From NCBI GenBank assembly GCA_947462865.1, contig CANHRW010000065.1, positions 1 to 9,550 of the forward strand: DNA of 9,550 bases, given 5' to 3'. Below are positions 6,717 through 9,550 of this stretch, in pieces (within the stretch, counting starts at the first letter, position 1; each line of letters begins with the position of its first letter). The DNA is from Bacteroidota bacterium (GTDB lineage Bacteria > Bacteroidota > Bacteroidia > UKL13-3). The position numbers were made by a program, and so were the translations under genes. A model generated the notes under the pieces. That model had not been told where the DNA came from. It ran no database searches and worked only from the letters and a program-made list of their open reading frames with translations.

Positions 6717-6719
6717 TCT
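6701..6719. repeat. Inverted repeat overlapping the rpsT -33 element
   Basis: AGATTTG (6701-6707) and CAAATCT (6713-6719) form a perfect seven-base dyad around AATTC. It lies between the Fe-S carrier stop and the rpsT promoter core and covers the TTTG element. It could be an operator or a weak hairpin after the Fe-S carrier gene, but no T-run follows on the minus strand. AT-rich dyads of this size can also arise by chance. Confidence 0.55.
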
Positions 6720-6736
6720 CAAAATAAAATTTATCC

Positions 6737-7063
6737 TCAAACTGCGAAACTTTCACCGCAACTACATGTGCGTGTGGCATTTGGATTGTTGAAAGTAAAT
6801 CCTTTTCCGTTTAAACCATCAGAGAAATCCAGTTCGGTTCCAAACAAATACAACACACTTTTTTTATCTGTAACCACTTTAACACCCTCAAATTCAATTA
6901 CTTCATCTCCATCCTTCACCAAGTCATCAAAATCTAACTTGTAAGACAAGCCCGAACAGCCTCCACTGTCAACACCAACCCTTAAAAAATGCTTGTCGGA
7001 ATAGCCAGAAGTCTGCATCAGGTTGAAAATCTGATTTTTAGCTTTTTCTGTTACAGTAATCAT
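6737..7063 (-). CDS. A-type iron-sulfur cluster carrier (IscA/ErpA/HesB family)
   Basis: A 108-residue cytosolic protein of the HesB/IscA family, which accepts Fe-S clusters from assembly scaffolds and delivers them to target enzymes. The three conserved cysteines are present: Cys36 in DSGGCSGLSY and Cys100 and Cys102 in the C-terminal RTCSCGESF. MITVTEKAKNQI at the start and FNNPNATRTCSCG at the end are typical, and the length is normal. Which A-type subgroup (IscA, ErpA or SufA) it belongs to cannot be told from sequence alone, and no suf or isc genes are nearby. It is divergent from the 3-hydroxyacyl-CoA dehydrogenase gene across a 126-base gap and followed, 97 bases on, by rpsT, which has its own promoter. 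A possible -7 box is at 7080-7087. Confidence 0.95.
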   Translation of the reverse strand: MITVTEKAKNQIFNLMQTSGYSDKHFLRVGVDSGGCSGLSYKLDFDDLVKDGDEVIEFEGVKVVTDKKSVLYLFGTELDFSDGLNGKGFTFNNPNATRTCSCGESFAV

Positions 7064-7079
7064 TGGTAAATTATTTTTA

Positions 7080-7087
7080 CAAAATTA
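7080..7087 (-). promoter_or_regulatory. Possible -7 box of the Fe-S carrier gene
   Basis: TAATTTTG on the minus strand (7087-7080) matches TAnnTTTG exactly and lies 16 bases before the ATG, giving a short leader of about 10 bases. No TTTG sits at the ideal 17-20 spacing; the nearest TTG (7103-7101) is 13 bases away. The gene may need an activator, or the call may be wrong. Confidence 0.4.
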
Positions 7088-7110
7088 GTGCTTTCTCAAA
7101 CAACTCACTC

Positions 7111-7126
7111 ATTTGAACTGTCAAAT
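7111..7126. repeat. Inverted repeat in the divergent Fe-S carrier / dehydrogenase promoter region
   Basis: ATTTGA-ACTG-TCAAAT is a perfect six-base dyad with a four-base spacer, placed midway between two divergent start codons. Its position and symmetry suit a regulator site acting on one or both genes. It resembles the dyad at 6701-6719 (both contain ATTTG and CAAAT arms, five or six bases apart). This is a candidate operator only. Confidence 0.45.
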
Positions 7127-7174
7127 TTTTGTTCGATTTGTGAGGAAACATTCGCATATCCGCCAATTGCATGT

Positions 7175-7182
7175 TAAATTTG
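7175..7182 (+). promoter_or_regulatory. Possible -7 box of the dehydrogenase gene
   Basis: TAAATTTG matches TAnnTTTG exactly and ends only seven bases before the ATG at 7190. Transcription would start at or within a base or two of the start codon, implying a leaderless or near-leaderless mRNA. Only a poor -33 candidate (TTCG, 7151-7154, spacing 20) is seen. Confidence 0.4.
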
Positions 7183-7189
7183 TTCACAC

Positions 7190-8050
7190 ATGATTGATTT
7201 ATCGCGTATTCAAACCATTGGGATAGCCGGAGCAGGAACAATGGGAACAGGCATTGCACAAGTATGCCTCCAAGCGGGTTACAAAGTAGTTTTGTTTGAC
7301 CTCAACCCACACATGCTCACCAAAGCCAAACAAAGTATAGAAAAAGGGTTTGAAAAATTGGTTGAAAAAGGAAAAATCAGTGCAGAAGCAAGTGAAAAAG
7401 CATGTAGTCAAATTGTGTTTACTGAAGATATTTTACAAGTGAAAGCTGAATTGATCATTGAAGCCATCATTGAAAAACTCGAAATCAAACACAGTTTTTT
7501 CAAGCAAATGGCCGAAATCAATGGCCCATCTTGTATACTGGCTAGCAACACCTCATCTATACCAATTACCCAAATAGCAGCTCAAATTCCGCACCCAGAA
7601 AGGGTTTTGGGTATTCACTTTTTTAACCCTGCCCCCATAATGAAATTGGTAGAAATTATAGCAGGAGTTGCCACCAATCCACAAATTGCTTTATTGTGTA
7701 ATGAATTAATCAGCAGTATGGGTAAAACCTGTGTCATGGCAAAAGATGCTCCAGGATTTATTGTTAACAGAGTTGCCCGTCACTTTTATGTAGAAAGCCT
7801 TAAAGCCTTAGAAGAAAACATTGCTGCTTATGAAGACATGGATGACTTATTAGAGGCAAGTGGATTTAAAATGGGGCCATTCAAATTAATGGATTTAATA
7901 GGGGTAGATACCAATTTTTCTGTTACCAGTAGCATGTACCAACTTTTTCACCAAGACAGCAAGTTCAGACCAAGCAGAATACAACAACAAAAAGTAGATG
8001 CCGGCCACCATGGCAGAAAAACTGGAAGAGGCTTTTACAATTATGAATAA
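7190..8050 (+). CDS. 3-hydroxyacyl-CoA (3-hydroxybutyryl-CoA) dehydrogenase
   Basis: An NAD(P)-dependent enzyme that interconverts 3-hydroxyacyl-CoA and 3-oxoacyl-CoA, as in short-chain fatty-acid or butanoate metabolism. At 286 residues it is the single-domain Hbd/PaaH type. A Rossmann fold opens the protein (GAGTMG, 14-19, with the acidic end of strand two in FDLNP, 36-40). SNTSS (119-123), HFFNPAPIMKLVEI (143-156) and PGFIVNR (188-194) follow. The catalytic set corresponds to Ser122, His143, Glu155 and Asn193, with the same spacings as in the human short-chain enzyme. The C-terminal domain has GPFKLMDLIGVD (229-240) and ends GRKTGRGFYNYE, the usual finish. The exact substrate and any link to beta-oxidation are inference, as no thiolase or hydratase gene is in the window. 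The last eight bases overlap the start of the lipoprotein gene. Confidence 0.94.
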   Translation: MIDLSRIQTIGIAGAGTMGTGIAQVCLQAGYKVVLFDLNPHMLTKAKQSIEKGFEKLVEKGKISAEASEKACSQIVFTEDILQVKAELIIEAIIEKLEIKHSFFKQMAEINGPSCILASNTSSIPITQIAAQIPHPERVLGIHFFNPAPIMKLVEIIAGVATNPQIALLCNELISSMGKTCVMAKDAPGFIVNRVARHFYVESLKALEENIAAYEDMDDLLEASGFKMGPFKLMDLIGVDTNFSVTSSMYQLFHQDSKFRPSRIQQQKVDAGHHGRKTGRGFYNYE

Positions 8051-8525
8051 GAATTGGGTGCTTTTTTGTTTAATCTGGTGTGTGTGTTCTTGCAAAAAAA
8101 ACACTTTAAACAACCAACAGGCTGACGATTTTTTCAACCCTGTTTATGTAGACTTTTATGTGAACCTAAATTTGCCAGATGCGGCCAATTTAAAATTTCC
8201 CAATGGTCACATGTATAGTAATTTTGGGTATAAAGGAATCATCATTTACAATACCGGTTTTTCAGGACCAGAACAATACGTTGCCTTTGACCGAGCTTGC
8301 CCCTACCAAACAGATAGTAGCTGCGCAAAAGTAAGCCTCGAAAACAATGGTTTGTTCTTAGCTTGTGGTACCTATTCTGGCAATCAGTTTGTAAAGTGTT
8401 GCCATTCTAAATTTTCTGCACAAAATGGAGGAGTTGTTTCGGGTGAAGCAAAAAGGGGTTTGAAACAATATTTTGTAAACAGTTTCGGTGCTCAACTTAG
8501 AATAAGTTCCAACCCTAATATGTAA
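8043..8525 (+). CDS. Small lipoprotein with degenerate Rieske-like domain
   Basis: A 160-residue predicted lipoprotein. The start is MNKNWVLFCLIWCVCSCKK: a short hydrophobic stretch, then a lipobox-like VCSC with Cys17 as the likely lipidated residue. The rest resembles the Rieske fold as found in unnamed Bacteroidota lipoproteins: YVAFDRACPYQ (79-89), LFLACGTYSGNQFVKCCHSKF (split here as 104-113 and 114-124), GGVVSGEAKRGLKQY (129-143) and a final strand with LRIS. A true Rieske site needs C-x-H and C-x-x-H. Here the first is C-P-Y, with no histidine, and the second, K-C-C-H, has lysine where the ligand Cys should be, so a 2Fe-2S cluster is unlikely. Spare cysteines (86, 94, 108, 119, 120) could form disulfides. 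The ATG at 8043 lies inside the dehydrogenase gene (8-base overlap), which points to co-transcription. A longer in-frame start at 7998 would bury the signal and is not favoured. Confidence 0.8.
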   Translation: MNKNWVLFCLIWCVCSCKKNTLNNQQADDFFNPVYVDFYVNLNLPDAANLKFPNGHMYSNFGYKGIIIYNTGFSGPEQYVAFDRACPYQTDSSCAKVSLENNGLFLACGTYSGNQFVKCCHSKFSAQNGGVVSGEAKRGLKQYFVNSFGAQLRISSNPNM

Positions 8526-8627
8526 GCAGAATTAGACGTTTATACAAAATACAGCTTTTATTGATGAAAAGTTAAGTAGCAATTCAATGTTTTTTCTATC
8601 AATTTTGGCTGCATTAATTCAGGTCAC

Positions 8628-9550
8628 ATGAGGCATTTTAAATCTTTTCTATTCGTAACAATTGGCACATTTTTTATAAGCAATTCAGCTGTTTCACAAA
8701 TAGGTATTGGCACGAACACACCCAACAACTCTGCCAAACTAGAAGTATCGGCAACCAACAAAGGTTTTTTACCTCCTAGAATTGAATTAACAGGTGCTAA
8801 CGACCAGTCAACCATCAGTAATCCGGCCGAAGGATTATTGGTATTCAATACAGCAAGTGCTGGCACCTCGCCCAATGCAGTTACACCAGGTTACTACTAC
8901 TACAATGGCGGGGCATGGCAAAGAATCATGAACCAACAACCCGATGCCGTTGTAAATTTTGATAAAACCACACCTAGTACAGCAGGTGCAGTCTTTACAC
9001 CAAATTTTCCAGCAAGTGCCAATTATGTATACATCAGTTCAGTTGATAACAGCTTATGGTCATACAATGGCAGCACTTATGTTACATATACAGCTCCTTC
9101 TAATACAGCTTGGAATTTAAGCGGAAGCACAACTGATGCCGGTAGTAATAAAACTGCAGACATTTATAGGACAGGGAAAGTTGGTATTGGAAATGCTACA
9201 CCTAGTGCTAATCTAGATATCAATGGAACTATCAAAATAGTAGATGGCAGTCAAGCTGCTAATAAGGTACTTACCTCTGATGCCAATGGTCTAGCTAGCT
9301 GGCAATCTCCTTACAGCATTGGAGATTACAAATACTCTGCACAAGGAGCCAACCACAACGGCTGGTTGTTGTGCAATGGCGCAACTGTTTCTAGAGCTAC
9401 CTATGCCAGTTTATTTGCTTTAATTGGAACTTCGTTTGGTGCAGGAAATGGCAGCACTACTTTCACATTACCTGATTTTAGAGGAAGGGTACCTGGTAGT
9501 ATTGGAACCGGTTCAGGTTTAACTGCCCGTTCATTGGGTAATAGTGTTGG
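8628..9550 (+). CDS. Secreted tail-collar-domain protein, 3' end outside window
   Basis: The reading frame is open from the ATG at 8628 to the right edge (307 codons), so the gene is incomplete. Residues 1-23 are a signal peptide with a likely cut after Ala-Val-Ser. The mature start IGIGTNTPNNSAKLEVSATN and KGFLPPR (45-51) form a pattern common in Bacteroidota surface proteins. A second copy, VGIGNATPSANLDING, begins at residue 185, after a Ser/Thr/Asn-rich middle. Residues about 232-290 match the phage tail-collar domain: GDYKYSA, GWLLCNGATVSR (245-256), YASLFALIGTSFGAG and LPDFRGRVPG (281-290). That domain is also found in microcystin-dependent (MdpB-type) proteins. With a Sec signal and no phage genes around, it is more likely a cell-surface or secreted protein than a virion part, but its function is unknown. 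The 102-base gap before it has only a weak -7-like CAATTTTG (8600-8607). Confidence 0.88.
   Translation, partial: MRHFKSFLFVTIGTFFISNSAVSQIGIGTNTPNNSAKLEVSATNKGFLPPRIELTGANDQSTISNPAEGLLVFNTASAGTSPNAVTPGYYYYNGGAWQRIMNQQPDAVVNFDKTTPSTAGAVFTPNFPASANYVYISSVDNSLWSYNGSTYVTYTAPSNTAWNLSGSTTDAGSNKTADIYRTGKVGIGNATPSANLDINGTIKIVDGSQAANKVLTSDANGLASWQSPYSIGDYKYSAQGANHNGWLLCNGATVSRATYASLFALIGTSFGAGNGSTTFTLPDFRGRVPGSIGTGSGLTARSLGNSV

Noticed and set aside
7122..7140. Further inverted repeat CAAAT...ATTTG upstream of the dehydrogenase gene
   Set aside because: It has only five-base arms with a nine-base spacer and overlaps the stronger dyad at 7111-7126. This is expected often by chance in AT-rich DNA.
7077..7259. 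Minus-strand open frame across the divergent promoter region
   Set aside because: It overlaps the dehydrogenase start and the promoter boxes, and its composition does not look like a protein family.
7998..8042. Longer N-terminus for the lipoprotein from the ATG at 7998
   Set aside because: It would add 15 charged residues before the signal sequence and lies inside the dehydrogenase coding region. The ATG at 8043 places a normal lipoprotein signal at the N-terminus.
8526..8627. RNA gene or terminator in the gap before the collar-domain gene
   Set aside because: No cloverleaf, strong hairpin or T-run was found. It appears to be plain AT-rich intergenic sequence.
8624..8875. Open frame on the minus strand opposite the collar-domain gene
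   Set aside because: It lies wholly antisense to a well-supported secreted-protein frame, has no recognisable motif and no promoter.
8628..9550. Prophage edge, suggested by the tail-collar domain
   Set aside because: The protein has a signal peptide and the Bacteroidota GIG/KGFLPPR layout, and no other phage-like gene is visible. It can be reconsidered if phage genes lie to the right.

Overview
The window looks like ordinary chromosomal DNA from a Bacteroidota (Bacteroidetes) bacterium. It is AT-rich. Start codons lack convincing Shine-Dalgarno sites, except one SD-like purine run before a four-codon reading frame at 1171. Several upstream regions carry the Bacteroidota-type promoter (TTTG, about 18 bases, TAnnTTTG). 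The last gene has the signal peptide / 'GIGT..P' / 'KGFLPPR' architecture common in secreted proteins of this phylum. No CRISPR array, insertion sequence, tRNA, rRNA or phage module is visible.

Layout from left to right. (1) 2-1123 (+): the 3' part of a PhoD-like metallophosphatase whose beginning lies before the window. (2) 1190-2191 (+): a probable HTH regulator, its stop codon overlapping that of the convergent gene. (3) 2188-4132 (-): a two-gene unit, a sugar-nucleotide pyrophosphorylase with a left-handed beta-helix tail followed one base later by a nitronate monooxygenase/FabK-like flavoprotein. (4) 4279-5550 (+): glyA with its own promoter, convergent with (5) radC (5557-6246, -). (6) rpsT (6331-6639, -), with a near-consensus promoter and a clear intrinsic terminator. 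(7) An A-type Fe-S carrier (6737-7063, -), divergent from (8) a 3-hydroxyacyl-CoA dehydrogenase (7190-8050, +), which overlaps by 8 bases (9) a small lipoprotein with a degenerate Rieske-like fold (8043-8525, +). (10) 8628-9550 (+): a secreted protein with a phage tail-collar domain, running off the right edge.

Most genes are unconnected housekeeping functions: one-carbon metabolism, translation, Fe-S maturation and acyl-CoA metabolism. The clear transcription units are the pyrophosphorylase/flavoprotein pair, the dehydrogenase/lipoprotein pair, and single-gene glyA and rpsT. Gene packing is very tight, with convergent stop codons overlapping or sharing a palindrome.

I found no new multi-gene system. 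The points most worth a second look are the Rieske-like lipoprotein that has lost cluster ligands, the secreted collar-domain protein, a local duplication of the first bases of the pyrophosphorylase gene into its own leader, and inverted repeats around the Fe-S carrier gene.
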